In this document: piece by piece, positions 1-8,297 of the stretch
Layout: each line of letters opens with the position of its first letter
Numbering within the stretch: the stretch's first letter is position 1
Assembly (NCBI RefSeq): GCF_000787815.1
Contig: NZ_BBPO01000024.1
Coordinates: 1 to 64,000, forward strand
Direction of reading: 5' to 3'
Origin: Streptacidiphilus neutrinimicus
GTDB taxonomy: Bacteria > Actinomycetota > Actinomycetes > Streptomycetales > Streptomycetaceae
DNA length: 64,000 bases
Made by a program: the position numbers and the translations under genes
The notes under the pieces: generated by a model
Told to the model about the DNA's origin: nothing
What the model saw: the letters and a program-made list of their open reading frames with translations, nothing else
Databases searched by the model: none

Positions 1-304
1 GTCCCGGCTCGTGTCCCGGAGCGGTGTCGTCCGGGTGCCGTCCTTCGCTGTCGCCGCGCGCGCCGAACAGCTGCGCGAAGACGAGGTCGAAGGGCTCGAT
101 CTGCTCGCGGCCGGTGACGAACGCGAGCCGCGCGGCCCAGTACAGCGCCGTGCGGTCCACCGGCCGGAGCAGGCGCGAGGCGTCCTGGAACCGGGCGCAG
201 CGCTCGGGGTCGGCCGACAGGCCCGCCCGGCGCAGCTCGGCTCCGAGCCGGGCGGCGAACTCCGCCCGGTCGAAGGTCGGCGGCGCGACGCCGGACTCAG
301 TCAT
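1..304 (-). CDS. coxE: CoxE-like von Willebrand A domain protein, N-terminal part (runs off left edge)
   Basis: Only the first 101 codons are in the window. The ATG at 304-302 overlaps the stop of the preceding MoxR gene by 8 nt, which implies translational coupling. The visible part begins MTESGVAPPTFDRAEFAARL and continues through a helical region containing RPVDRTALYWAARLAFV. This matches the N-terminus of actinobacterial vWA/CoxE-like proteins; the MIDAS metal site that would confirm the vWA fold lies outside the window. CoxE-type proteins work with the CoxD AAA+ ATPase in maturation of the copper-molybdenum site of CO dehydrogenase. Function is inferred from position as the last visible gene of the cox operon and from the N-terminal pattern only. 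Confidence 0.75.
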   Translation of the reverse strand, partial: MTESGVAPPTFDRAEFAARLGAELRRAGLSADPERCARFQDASRLLRPVDRTALYWAARLAFVTGREQIEPFDLVFAQLFGARGDSEGRHPDDTAPGHEPG

Positions 305-1232
305 CGCCCTCGCCCACCAGCCAGTCCAGGCCGCGGGCGCGCACGAGGTCCTGGTCCTCGCGGTACTTGACGAGGAGCCCGAGCGTGCGGTCCGCGGCGG
401 CCGCGTCGACCCGCTCCACCCCCAGTAGGCTCAGGGCGCGGATCCAGTCGATGCCCTCGGCGATGCCGGGAGCCTTCTGCAGCTCCGGCAGCCGCAGCCG
501 GCGCACCGCCGCCGCGACGCCGGAGGCGAGGACGCGCGGGCTGTCCGGGACACGGCGCCGCAGGATCTCGGCCACGCGCTCCACGTCGGGGTAGTCGATC
601 CAGTGGTAGACGCAGCGGCGCTTGAGGGCGTCGTGCAGGTCCCGGGTGCGGTTCGAGGTCAGCACGATGACCGGGGCGACGGTCGCCCGGACGGTTCCGC
701 GCTCGGGGATCGTGACGGCGGCCTCGGCGAGCACCTCCAGCAGAAAGGCCTCGAAGTCGTCGTCCGCCCGGTCGATCTCGTCGATCAGCAGCACGGCCGG
801 AGCCGGCCCCGGATGGGTGAGCGCCGCGAGGATCGGACGGCGCAGCAGGAAGGCGTCGGAGAAGAGGTCGGCCTCGGCCAGGGGCGTCCCCTGACTCTCG
901 GCCAGGCGGATGGCGAGCAGTTGCCTGGGGTAGTTCCACTCGTACAGCGCCTCGGCGACGTCCAGGCCGTCGTAGCACTGAAGCCGGATCAGCGGGGTGT
1001 CGAGCACGGCGGCGAGGGCCTTGGCCGCCTCCGTCTTGCCGACGCCCGGTTCGCCCTCCAGCAGCAGCGGCTGGGGCAGCCGCAGCGCCAGGAAGAGCGC
1101 CGTGCACAGCCCGGTGTCGGTGAGGTAGCCCACGGCGTCGAGCGAGGCCCGCAGCGTCTCCACGTCCGGCGCGGCGCGGGCGACGGCTCCCCGGGCGTCG
1201 ACGCCCGGGGCCGACCGGACGTCCTCGGTCAT
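297..1232 (-). CDS. coxD: MoxR-family AAA+ ATPase, CoxD-type maturation factor
   Basis: This 311-aa protein has a Walker A motif GEPGVGKT at residues 60-67 and a Walker B motif LLIDEID at about 148-154. It has the short single-AAA architecture of MoxR ATPases. In CO dehydrogenase loci the MoxR member (CoxD) uses ATP, together with the vWA partner CoxE, to help insert sulfur and copper into the bimetallic site of the large subunit. The ATG at 1232-1230 overlaps the upstream XdhC-like stop by 4 nt (ATGA), and the stop overlaps the next gene by 8 nt, so XdhC, CoxD and CoxE are translationally coupled. The family is certain; the cox-specific role rests on context. Confidence 0.9.
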   Translation of the reverse strand: MTEDVRSAPGVDARGAVARAAPDVETLRASLDAVGYLTDTGLCTALFLALRLPQPLLLEGEPGVGKTEAAKALAAVLDTPLIRLQCYDGLDVAEALYEWNYPRQLLAIRLAESQGTPLAEADLFSDAFLLRRPILAALTHPGPAPAVLLIDEIDRADDDFEAFLLEVLAEAAVTIPERGTVRATVAPVIVLTSNRTRDLHDALKRRCVYHWIDYPDVERVAEILRRRVPDSPRVLASGVAAAVRRLRLPELQKAPGIAEGIDWIRALSLLGVERVDAAAADRTLGLLVKYREDQDLVRARGLDWLVGEGDD

Positions 1233-2254
1233 GACGGGTCCGGGTACCCGGCGGGGTCGGCGGCGAAGCGGTCACGGCACCCGGTCGAGCAGAACCAGCG
1301 GGTCGTGCCCGCCGCCTCGAAGGCGGGCGTGTCCGCGAGGACGGCCACGGTCATGCCGCAGACCGGGTCGAGGGCTGTCGGCGGTCCGGCCTGCCGCGTG
1401 TCGTCCGTCGCGCCACGGCCTGCGGCGGCGTGTTCGTCGCCGCCGCTCTCATCGGTCCTGAAGGGCACCGCGTGCCGGGAGGCGACGAGCTCGGCGAGGA
1501 TCGAGACGGCGATCTCGCCCGGCGTGCGCGCCCCGATCCACAGACCGGCCGGGGTGTGGATCCGGGACCGCTGCGGTTCGGTCAGGTCGAGGCCGGCCAG
1601 CACCGCGGCGCCGCGCCTGCGGCTGGCGACCAGGGCGACGTAGGGCACCTCGGCGCGGGCGGCGAGGGTCAGCAGCTGCTCCTCGTCACGCCCGTGGGAG
1701 GCCACCACGACGGCTTCGACGTCCTCGAGCCGGTCGGGCGCCACCTCCTCGGGTGTCACGCCGCGCAGGTCGTAGTCCAGGCCCGGGCCGAGCGCCAGCA
1801 GCGCCTGCGCGATGGGCGTCCGGCCGAGGACGAGGACGGTGGGGGCGGGGCGCAGCGGCTCCAGGAAGATCTCCAACTCGCCGCCGGACAGGCAGGGGTT
1901 GGTCACCACGAGAGCGCCGTCGTCGGGCGCGCGGAGTTCCGCGGAGTCCGCGCCCACGGGCGTCGGCGGTTCCTTCGTCGGCGGTTCCTCGAGGACCTCC
2001 GGGGCGACCGGGGAGATCCGCAGCAGCAGGGATTCGCCGCTGGTCAGCAGCCGCAGCGCCTGCAGGCGCACCGTCGCCTCGGTGCAGACGCCGCCGACGA
2101 AGCCCTCGATCCGGCCGTCGCCCAGCACCAGCGCGGTGTCCCCCGGACGCGCGCTGGCGGGCCGCCGCGTGCGCACCACGGTCGCCTTCACGAACGGCAC
2201 GTGATGGGCGATCAGGTCGGCCATCCGCGCGTCCAGCGCCGCTCCTGGCCTCAC
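1229..2254 (-). CDS. XdhC/CoxF-like cofactor insertion protein with a C-terminal YHS metal-binding domain
   Basis: The 341-aa protein begins at a GTG (2254-2252) that overlaps the coxL stop by 4 nt (GTGA); a purine-rich GGGAG sits upstream inside coxL. The N-terminal half has the XdhC/CoxI pattern (GDTALVLGDGRIEGFVGGVC, then EATVRLQALRLL). The middle carries a Rossmann-like TVLVLGRTPIAQALLALG typical of the XdhC C-terminal domain. The last ~50 residues are a YHS domain: DPVCGMTV followed by a TRWFCSTGCRDRF stretch. XdhC proteins bind and sulfurate the molybdopterin cytosine dinucleotide cofactor before insertion. YHS domains are found on copper and other heavy-metal handling proteins, so the fusion fits assembly of a Mo-Cu site. 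The copper link is inference. Confidence 0.85.
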   Translation of the reverse strand: MRPGAALDARMADLIAHHVPFVKATVVRTRRPASARPGDTALVLGDGRIEGFVGGVCTEATVRLQALRLLTSGESLLLRISPVAPEVLEEPPTKEPPTPVGADSAELRAPDDGALVVTNPCLSGGELEIFLEPLRPAPTVLVLGRTPIAQALLALGPGLDYDLRGVTPEEVAPDRLEDVEAVVVASHGRDEEQLLTLAARAEVPYVALVASRRRGAAVLAGLDLTEPQRSRIHTPAGLWIGARTPGEIAVSILAELVASRHAVPFRTDESGGDEHAAAGRGATDDTRQAGPPTALDPVCGMTVAVLADTPAFEAAGTTRWFCSTGCRDRFAADPAGYPDPS

Positions 2255-4641
2255 TGCGGCGCTCCCACCCCGCCGTGCATGGCCTGCCAGACGCGTCCCG
2301 GGGTGAGCGGCATGTCGGCGTGGCGGACGCCGATGGCGTCCATGACCGCGTTGACGACCGCCGCGGGCGAGCCGACGGTGGCGGACTCGCCGATGCCCTT
2401 GGCCCCGATGGGGTGGTGCGGGGAGGGGGTGACGGTGTGGTCCAGCTCCCAGGCGGGCACCTCCAGCGCGGTCGGCAGCAGGTAGTCCATGAACGACCCG
2501 GACAGGCAGTTGCCGTCCTCGTCGAAGGCGATGATCTCCATCAGGGCCATGCCGACGCCGTCGGCGAGACCGCCGTGCACCTGGCCCTCGATGATGGTCG
2601 GGTTGATCCGGGTGCCGCAGTCGTCGACCGCGACGAACCGGCGGACCTTCACCGCGCCCGTGCCGGGGTCCACGTCGACGACGCAGATGTAGGCGCCGTA
2701 GGGGTAGGTGAGGTTGGGCGGGTTGTAGACCGTGGTGGCCTCCAGATGACCCTCCACCCCCTCGGGAAGTTCCAGCACGCCGTGCGCGGCGAGCGCGATC
2801 TCCTGGATCGTCCTGGCGTTGCCCGGGTCGCCCTTGACGAGCCATCGGCCCTTCTCCCACTCCAGGTCGTCGGGGGCGATCTCCAGCATCGCGCCCGCGA
2901 TGATCCGGGACTTGTCGCGGACCTTGCGCGCCACGACCGCCGCCGCGGCCCCGGACACCGGGGTCGAGCGGCTGCCGTAGGTGCCGAGCCCGAACGGGGT
3001 CTGGTCGGTGTCGCCGTGCACGACCTCGATGTCCTCCGGGGGGATGCCCAGCTCCTCGGCGACGATCTGCGCGAACGTCGTCTCGTGGCCCTGGCCCTGG
3101 CTCTGCACGCTGATCCGCAGCACCGCCTTGCCGGTCGGGTGGATCCGCAGCTCGCAGCCGTCGGCCATGCCGAGCCCGAGGATGTCCATATGGGCGCGCG
3201 GACCCGCGCCCACGGTCTCGGTGAAGAACGAGACGCCGACGCCCATCAGCTCGCCGCGCTCCCGGCGCTCGGCCTGCTCGCGGCGCAGCTCCTGGTACCC
3301 GGCGACGTCCAGCGCCTTGCGCAGGGTGGTCGGGTAGTCGCCCGAGTCGTACTCCCAGCCCGTCTTGTTGTGGTACGGGAACTGCTCGGGGCGCAGCAGG
3401 TTCTTCATCCGCAGCTCGGCCGGGTCCTCGCCGAGCTCGTCCGCCAGGCAGTCCACCATGCGCTCGATCAGGTACACCGCCTCGGTGACCCGGAACGAGC
3501 AGGCGTACGCGACGCCGCCGGGCGCCTTGTTGGTGTAGACGCCGGTGACCTTGCAGTGCGCGGCCTCGATGTCGTAGGAGCCGGTGAAGATGTGGAAGAA
3601 GCCGGCCGGGTACTTGGTGGGCTGCGCGGTGCCGTTGAAGGCGCCGTGGTCCGCCAGGACGTCCACACGCACGGCGAGGATGCGGCCGTCGCGGGTGGCC
3701 GCGATCTCGCCGTGCATGTGGTAATCGCGGGCGAAGGAGGTGCTCATGAGGTTCTCGGAGCGGTCCTCGACCCACTTCACCGGCTTGCCCGTCAGGATCG
3801 AGCCGACGACGGCGCAGACGTAGCCCGGGTAGATGCCGACCTTGTTGCCGAAGCCCCCGCCGATGTCGGGCGAGACCACCCGGATCTTGTGCTCCGGCAG
3901 GCCCGCGACCATCGCGTACAGGGTGCGGTGGGCGTGCGGCGCCTGCGTGGTCTCCCACAGCGTCAGCTTGCCCTCGACGGGGTCCATGTCGGCGACGCAG
4001 CCGCAGGTCTCCAGCGGCGCCGGGTGCACCCGGGGGTAGAGCATGTCCTGGGTGACGACCACGTCGGCGCGGGCGAAGACCGCGTCGGTGGCGGCCTTGT
4101 CCCCGGCCTCCCAGTCGAAGATGTGGTTGTCGGTCCTGCCCTCCTGGTCGTCGCGGATCACCGGCGCGCCCGGGTCCAGGGCGTGCCGGGCGTCGATCAC
4201 CGGGTCCAGCGGCTCGTACTCGACGTCGATCAGCTCGACGGCGTCGCGCGCCGCGTAGTGGTCCTCGGCGACGACGAAGGCGACCTCCTGGCCCTGGAAG
4301 CGCACCTTGTCGGTGGCCAGCACGGCCTGGGTGTCCATCGACAGCGTCGGCATCCAGGCCAGGCCCAGACCCTCCAGCGTCGCGCCGGTGATGACGGCCT
4401 TGACCTTGGGGTGCGACTCGGCCGCCGAGGTGTCGATCGACACGATCCGGGCGTGCGCCAGCGGGCTGCGCAGCACGGCCCCGTGCAGCATGCCGGGCAG
4501 CTGGATGTCGTCGACGTAGTGACCCTTGCCCCGGACGAAGCGCGGGTCCTCCTTGCGCCGGAGCCTGCCGTAGCCGATCGGGCGCTCCTCGGGCGCGGCT
4601 GCCGGCTCGGGTGCGGGCGCGCTCTCCTCGACGGTGGTCAT
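2251..4641 (-). CDS. coxL: Aerobic carbon monoxide dehydrogenase large (molybdenum) subunit, form I
   Basis: The 796-aa protein belongs to the xanthine-oxidase-family molybdenum subunits. The active-site loop reads AYACSFR at residues 378-384, the AYXCSFR signature of form I CoxL, with the copper-binding cysteine at 381. The catalytic glutamate of GIGESATVG is at about residue 752. Other Moco-contact blocks are VVSPDIGGGFGNK and GQGHETTFAQIVAEELG. It oxidises CO with water to CO2, passing electrons via the iron-sulfur and FAD subunits to the respiratory chain. The start chosen is the ATG at 4641-4639, which overlaps the coxS stop by 4 nt and gives MTTVEESAPAPEP; longer in-frame extensions run inside coxS. 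Length is normal for the family. Order coxM-coxS-coxL is canonical. Confidence 0.97.
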   Translation of the reverse strand: MTTVEESAPAPEPAAAPEERPIGYGRLRRKEDPRFVRGKGHYVDDIQLPGMLHGAVLRSPLAHARIVSIDTSAAESHPKVKAVITGATLEGLGLAWMPTLSMDTQAVLATDKVRFQGQEVAFVVAEDHYAARDAVELIDVEYEPLDPVIDARHALDPGAPVIRDDQEGRTDNHIFDWEAGDKAATDAVFARADVVVTQDMLYPRVHPAPLETCGCVADMDPVEGKLTLWETTQAPHAHRTLYAMVAGLPEHKIRVVSPDIGGGFGNKVGIYPGYVCAVVGSILTGKPVKWVEDRSENLMSTSFARDYHMHGEIAATRDGRILAVRVDVLADHGAFNGTAQPTKYPAGFFHIFTGSYDIEAAHCKVTGVYTNKAPGGVAYACSFRVTEAVYLIERMVDCLADELGEDPAELRMKNLLRPEQFPYHNKTGWEYDSGDYPTTLRKALDVAGYQELRREQAERRERGELMGVGVSFFTETVGAGPRAHMDILGLGMADGCELRIHPTGKAVLRISVQSQGQGHETTFAQIVAEELGIPPEDIEVVHGDTDQTPFGLGTYGSRSTPVSGAAAAVVARKVRDKSRIIAGAMLEIAPDDLEWEKGRWLVKGDPGNARTIQEIALAAHGVLELPEGVEGHLEATTVYNPPNLTYPYGAYICVVDVDPGTGAVKVRRFVAVDDCGTRINPTIIEGQVHGGLADGVGMALMEIIAFDEDGNCLSGSFMDYLLPTALEVPAWELDHTVTPSPHHPIGAKGIGESATVGSPAAVVNAVMDAIGVRHADMPLTPGRVWQAMHGGVGAPQ

Positions 4642-5141
4642 GCCGCGCTCCCCGCGGTCTGGGCAGGCGCCTGCTCGGCCTCTGCCGGATGCTGCGCGGC
4701 CCACTGGACCGCGCGGACGATGTTCAGGTAGCCGGTGCACCGGCACAGCTGCCCGGAGATGGCCTCGCGGATCTCGTCCTCGGACGGGTCGGGGTTGCGG
4801 TCCAGCAACGCCCGCGCGGTCATCATCATGCCGGGGGTGCAGAATCCGCACTGCAGTCCGTGCTTCTCGATGAAGCCCTGCTGGACGGGGTCGAGACCGT
4901 CCGGTCCCTCCAGGCCCTCGACCGTCCGCACCTCGTGCCCCGCCGCCATGGCGGCCAGGACGGTGCAGCTCTTGACGGGTTCCCCGTCCATGAGCACCAC
5001 GCAGGTGCCGCAGTTGCTGGTGTCGCAGCCCCAGTGGGTGCCGGTCAGGCCGAGGTCGTCGCGCAGGAAGCGCACCAGCAGGTGCCGGGCCTCCACGTCG
5101 GCGCTGCGGTCCTCGCCGTTGACGTTGATGGTGACCTGCAT
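4638..5141 (-). CDS. coxS: Carbon monoxide dehydrogenase small subunit, two [2Fe-2S] clusters
   Basis: The protein is 167 aa. Cysteines at 39, 44, 47 and 59 (CDTSNCGTC, then KSC) form the plant-ferredoxin-type cluster. Cysteines at 98, 101, 133 and 135 (CGFC, then CRC) form the second cluster in the C-terminal four-helix part. This is the standard small subunit of molybdenum hydroxylases and relays electrons from the Mo site to FAD in CoxM. The ATG at 5141-5139 lies 2 nt after the coxM stop, and the stop overlaps the coxL start by 4 nt. The C-terminal tail is Ala/Glu-rich and slightly longer than usual. Confidence 0.97.
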   Translation of the reverse strand: MQVTINVNGEDRSADVEARHLLVRFLRDDLGLTGTHWGCDTSNCGTCVVLMDGEPVKSCTVLAAMAAGHEVRTVEGLEGPDGLDPVQQGFIEKHGLQCGFCTPGMMMTARALLDRNPDPSEDEIREAISGQLCRCTGYLNIVRAVQWAAQHPAEAEQAPAQTAGSAA

Positions 5142-5143
5142 GG

Positions 5144-6046
5144 TCAGCCGTCCTCTCCGGCCGCACCCGCCGCGAGCGCGGCCACTGCGGCGCGATCCGC
5201 GGCGCGGCGCAGCGCGCGCCGGGTGAGCTCGTCGGCCAGGTGCCGTTTGTACTCCGCGCTGCCCCGCCCGTCGGTGACGGGGTCGCAGTCCTCGGCGGCG
5301 GACCGCCCGGCCGCGGCGAACGCCTCCTCGGTGGGTTCCCGTCCGAGCAGCGCCTGCTCCGCGCGGACGGAGTTGACCGTCGCCGCCCCGAGCGCCGCCA
5401 GCGCGATGCCGGCCTGCGTGATCCGGCCGCCCTCCAGCGCCACGGCCGCGCCCGACGCGGCCACCGCCCAGTCCCCGGCCTTGCGTTCGACCTTCTCGTA
5501 GGCGCTGCCCGCGTTCGCCACCAGGGGCAGGCGGATCTCCACGAGCATCTCGGCGGGGCCGACCTCGGTCTCGTAGGGTCCGCGGTAGAACTCCGCCATG
5601 GGGATCACGCGCGTCCCGTTCCGGCCGCGGACCACCAGGGCGGCGCGCAGGGCGGCGCACACCGCCGAGAGGTCCTCGGACGGGTCGGCCTGGCACAGCG
5701 AGCCGCCGATGGTGCCGCGGTTGCGGACCGGCGGGTCGGCGATGACCCGTTCGGCGTCGTGGAAGATCGGGAAGTGGCGGAAGACCAGCTCCGACTCCAG
5801 CAGGCTGCGGTGGCGCGTCAGGGCGCCCACGCGCAGCTCGCCGCCCTCGACGCGGAGGTAGTCGAGATCGCTCAGGTCGTTGATGTCGATCAGGTACTCC
5901 GGCCGGGCCAGCCTGAGCTTCATCATCGGCAGCAGGCTGTGGCCGCCCGCGACGACCCGAGCCTCCTCGCCGAGGCTCTCCAACAGGGCGAGCGCGTCCT
6001 CGACGCTCGACGCGCGCCGGTACTCGAATGCCGCCGGAACCTGCAC
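5144..6046 (-). CDS. coxM: Carbon monoxide dehydrogenase medium (FAD) subunit
   Basis: The 300-aa protein has the FAD-contact motifs AGGHS at residues 33-37 and TIGGS at 112-116, the latter within RNRGTIGGSLCQADPSED. This is the usual pattern for the flavoprotein subunit of CO dehydrogenase and xanthine dehydrogenase. It takes electrons from CoxS and delivers them to quinone. The start is a GTG at 6046-6044, chosen because a perfect AAGGAGG sits 5 nt upstream. It is the first gene of the minus-strand cox operon and faces the divergent LysR gene across 176 bp. Confidence 0.96.
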   Translation of the reverse strand: MQVPAAFEYRRASSVEDALALLESLGEEARVVAGGHSLLPMMKLRLARPEYLIDINDLSDLDYLRVEGGELRVGALTRHRSLLESELVFRHFPIFHDAERVIADPPVRNRGTIGGSLCQADPSEDLSAVCAALRAALVVRGRNGTRVIPMAEFYRGPYETEVGPAEMLVEIRLPLVANAGSAYEKVERKAGDWAVAASGAAVALEGGRITQAGIALAALGAATVNSVRAEQALLGREPTEEAFAAAGRSAAEDCDPVTDGRGSAEYKRHLADELTRRALRRAADRAAVAALAAGAAGEDG

Positions 6047-6123
6047 GTCGGCCTCCTTGCTCCGCGGCCCCGGGTGTGGGCCGGCCTGGTGCCCCGCGTG
6101 GTCACGCGTTGCCGCTTGGTCGC

Positions 6124-6152
6124 ACTGTGACCCCGGTGAACCGGCCGGTCAA
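6124..6152 (-). promoter_or_regulatory. Candidate cox operon promoter with overlapping palindrome
   Basis: Reading the minus strand, TTGACC (6152-6147) is separated by 17 nt from CACAGT (6129-6124), a plausible vegetative-type promoter aimed at coxM. A perfect 10-bp palindrome, accggccggt at 6140-6149, overlaps the -35 hexamer. That would be a natural place for the divergently encoded LysR protein to act. The -10 element is a weak match to TANNNT, so this remains a proposal. Confidence 0.35.
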
Positions 6153-6222
6153 CGGTGACTGAAGTGAATGCTTAAGAGGCTCGGCGCAGACTGGAGGCAG
6201 TGGCGATGATGCGGGAGGCGGT

Positions 6223-7230
6223 GTGACCCTCACCCAACTGCGCGCGTTCGTCACGGTGGCCCGGCTGGGCTCGGTCAAGGCCGCCGCGCTGTCCCTGCGC
6301 GTCAGCGAGCCGGCCGTCTCCGGCGCGGTCGCCGCCCTGCGCCGCGAGCTCGGCGACCCGCTCTTCGTCCGGGCGGCCGGCGGGATCGCGCTGACGCCGG
6401 GAGGCCGGCGGCTGGCCGCCGGGGCGGCGGAGATCGTGGGCCTGGCCGAGGACACCCGCAGGCGCGTCCGCGAGGCCCGGACCGGCAGCTCCTACCTGCG
6501 CGTGGCGACCACCGAGTCCAGCGCGGAGCAGATCGTCCCGCCGCTGCTGGAGGCATTCGTCCGGCGGCAGCCCGACGTGGAGACGACCACCATCGCCATG
6601 CCCGCGGCCCTGCTCGACCAGGTCCTGCGCGACCGCGGCGCGGACGTCGTCATCGGGGCCGCCAGCGAGACCCTGCCGGCCGACGAGGCCGTCGAACGCG
6701 TCCCCTTCCTCCGCTTCCAGCTCGTCGTCATCGCCTCCCCGGTCCGCCGGGGCGAGCGTCCGCCGGGGCCGGGCCTGCCCCGTCCGGGCGCCGGGCGGCC
6801 GCGCCTGCTCGACAGCGGGCTGCCCAGGGAGCACTGGCTGCTCGGGCCGGGCGGCCTGGACCCTGGCACACCGGCCGGGGCGTTCCTGGCCCGGCACGGC
6901 GTCGGCGAGGCCTGCGCGTCGATCTTCCCCAGCGCCACCGCGGCCTGGAACGCCGTCGCGGCCGGGGACGGCGTCTCGATCGCCCCCGTCCACCTGGTCC
7001 GCGACCAGCTGCGGCGCGGCGCCCTCACCGTCGTCGACGTCCCCGGAACGCCGGTGGGCGGCGTGCACTACGCCGGCGTGCTGGGGGGCGACCGCCGCTC
7101 CCAGGCCGCGTCCGCGCTGTGCCGCTTCGTCACCACGCCGGTGGCTCTGGAGAGCCTGCTGGCCCGGGCCACCGGCGTGCCGGTGGGCCATTACCGGCCG
7201 ACGGTCCACGTGACGCTGTGGTCCACGTGA
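6223..7230 (+). CDS. LysR-family transcriptional regulator, likely of the cox genes
   Basis: The 335-aa protein starts at a GTG with GGGAGG just upstream. The N-terminal winged helix-turn-helix is clear: LTQLRAFVTVARLGSVKAAA, then SLRVSEPAVSGAVAALRREL and GDPLFVRAAGG. A periplasmic-binding-like effector domain follows. It is divergent from coxMSL and immediately upstream of coxG on the same strand, the classic position for a LysR regulator of its neighbours. The effector ligand cannot be read from sequence. Its 3' end lies within the tandem repeats at 7204-7254, so those bases are both coding and possibly regulatory. Confidence 0.9.
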   Translation: MTLTQLRAFVTVARLGSVKAAALSLRVSEPAVSGAVAALRRELGDPLFVRAAGGIALTPGGRRLAAGAAEIVGLAEDTRRRVREARTGSSYLRVATTESSAEQIVPPLLEAFVRRQPDVETTTIAMPAALLDQVLRDRGADVVIGAASETLPADEAVERVPFLRFQLVVIASPVRRGERPPGPGLPRPGAGRPRLLDSGLPREHWLLGPGGLDPGTPAGAFLARHGVGEACASIFPSATAAWNAVAAGDGVSIAPVHLVRDQLRRGALTVVDVPGTPVGGVHYAGVLGGDRRSQAASALCRFVTTPVALESLLARATGVPVGHYRPTVHVTLWST

Positions 7231-7254
7231 CGCCGTGGTCCACCTGACGCTGTG
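7204..7254. repeat. Three tandem 17-bp direct repeats upstream of coxG
   Basis: Unit gtccacgtgacgctgtg occurs at 7204-7220, again with one change at 7221-7237, and with one different change at 7238-7254. Two of the units contain the palindrome cacgtg. The array spans the last codons and stop of the LysR gene and the start of the 89-bp gap before coxG. A 17-bp period is not a whole number of helical turns. It may be an operator array for coxG or simple slippage. Confidence 0.85.
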
Positions 7255-7319
7255 GAGCTGAGCCGCGGGGCACAACCGAATCCCGAAGCGAAGACAGAAG
7301 ACAGGAGGCGTTTCCCGCC

Positions 7320-8006
7320 ATGGAGTTCAGCAACGAGTTCCGCGTGAGCCTGCCCGTCGAACCGGCCTGGGACCTGTTCACCGACGTCGAACGGCTCGTC
7401 CCGTGCATGCCCGGCGCGCAGCTGACGCAGACCGAGGGCGAGGTCTTCCACGGCACGGTCAAGGTGAAGGTGGGGCCGGTGACGGTGCAGTACAAGGGCG
7501 TCGCCTCGTTCGAGGAGCGGGACGCCGCGAGCCGCACGGTGCGGATCAAGGCGTCCGGACGCGACACCCACGGCCAGGGGAACGCCGAGGCCCACGTCAC
7601 CGTGCGGCTCCGCCCCGAGGGCGAGGGCACGGGCGTCACGGTGGACACCCGGCTCAGCGTCACCGGGAAGGCGGCGCAGTTCGGCAAGTCCGTGATGGAG
7701 GACATCAGCAAGAAGCTGATCGCGCAGTTCGTGGACTGCCTGGAGAGCAGGCTGGCGCAGCCGTCGTCGCCTCCTCCGGAGAAGGAGGAAGAGGCGAAGG
7801 AGCCGGTCGAGCCCGAGACCGCGGAGCGGGCGGCGGCGCCCGTGCCCACGGCAGCCGCGACGGCGGCGGACGACGGCGCCGAGGCGATCGACCTGCTCGG
7901 TCTCGCCCGTGGGCCCGTGCTGAAGCGGTTCGCCCCGGTGGCCCTCGGCGCGCTCTGCCTGCTCGGTCTGGCGCTGTGGTTCGGACGACGCCGTCGCTGC
8001 CACTGA
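7320..8006 (+). CDS. coxG: CoxG: SRPBCC-fold protein with C-terminal membrane anchor
   Basis: The 228-aa protein begins MEFSNEFRVSLPVEPAWDLF, the typical start of CoxG/SRPBCC proteins, and the lipid-binding-type fold covers about residues 1-145. A Pro/Glu/Ala-rich linker follows (about 148-190). The C-terminus is one hydrophobic segment, VALGALCLLGLALWF, capped by an RRRR positive cluster, which gives an inside-anchored tail. CoxG is required for CO dehydrogenase function in other bacteria. It has been proposed to recruit the enzyme to the membrane and to carry quinone to it. The ATG at 7320 has AGGAGG about 11 nt upstream. It is separated from coxMSL by the LysR gene and read the opposite way, so it is probably controlled separately. 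Confidence 0.92.
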   Translation: MEFSNEFRVSLPVEPAWDLFTDVERLVPCMPGAQLTQTEGEVFHGTVKVKVGPVTVQYKGVASFEERDAASRTVRIKASGRDTHGQGNAEAHVTVRLRPEGEGTGVTVDTRLSVTGKAAQFGKSVMEDISKKLIAQFVDCLESRLAQPSSPPPEKEEEAKEPVEPETAERAAAPVPTAAATAADDGAEAIDLLGLARGPVLKRFAPVALGALCLLGLALWFGRRRRCH

Positions 8007-8231
8007 AACAGGCTCTGACCAGGCCTTTCGTCTCACTCGGCGCGGCCGCGGCCATGGCTTCGGGGCTTACTGTGTGCGATCGACTATGTGCCGTCCGAGG
8101 CCGCCGGTCTTGCCATGTGGGACAAACGGGATCGACGTGGCGTAGGCCACATAAGCCCCATACCTTATTCGAACGGGCACGACCGACCCCGGAAGTCGGC
8201 CGATTGAGGGTCCAAGCGCGCGCATGGCGCG

Positions 8232-8251
8232 GCACCGCATTCAGGCGGTGC
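8232..8251 (+). other. Stem-loop in the 291-bp gene-free gap before the secreted-protein gene
   Basis: The gap 8007-8297 holds no recognisable gene. Within it gcaccgc (8232-8238) pairs perfectly with gcggtgc (8245-8251) around a 6-nt loop, about 46 nt ahead of the downstream ATG. Placement suggests a 5'-untranslated-region hairpin. There is no U-tract, so it is not a standard terminator for coxG. Confidence 0.4.
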
Positions 8252-8297
8252 GCCACACGAAAAGCCCGCCGTACGCGCACTCAGAGGAGTACGGACC

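Noticed and set aside
1753-4731. Plus-strand open frame of about 990 codons opposite coxL
   Set aside because: Same effect: it lies antisense to a fully recognisable coxL/XdhC region and has no protein motifs.
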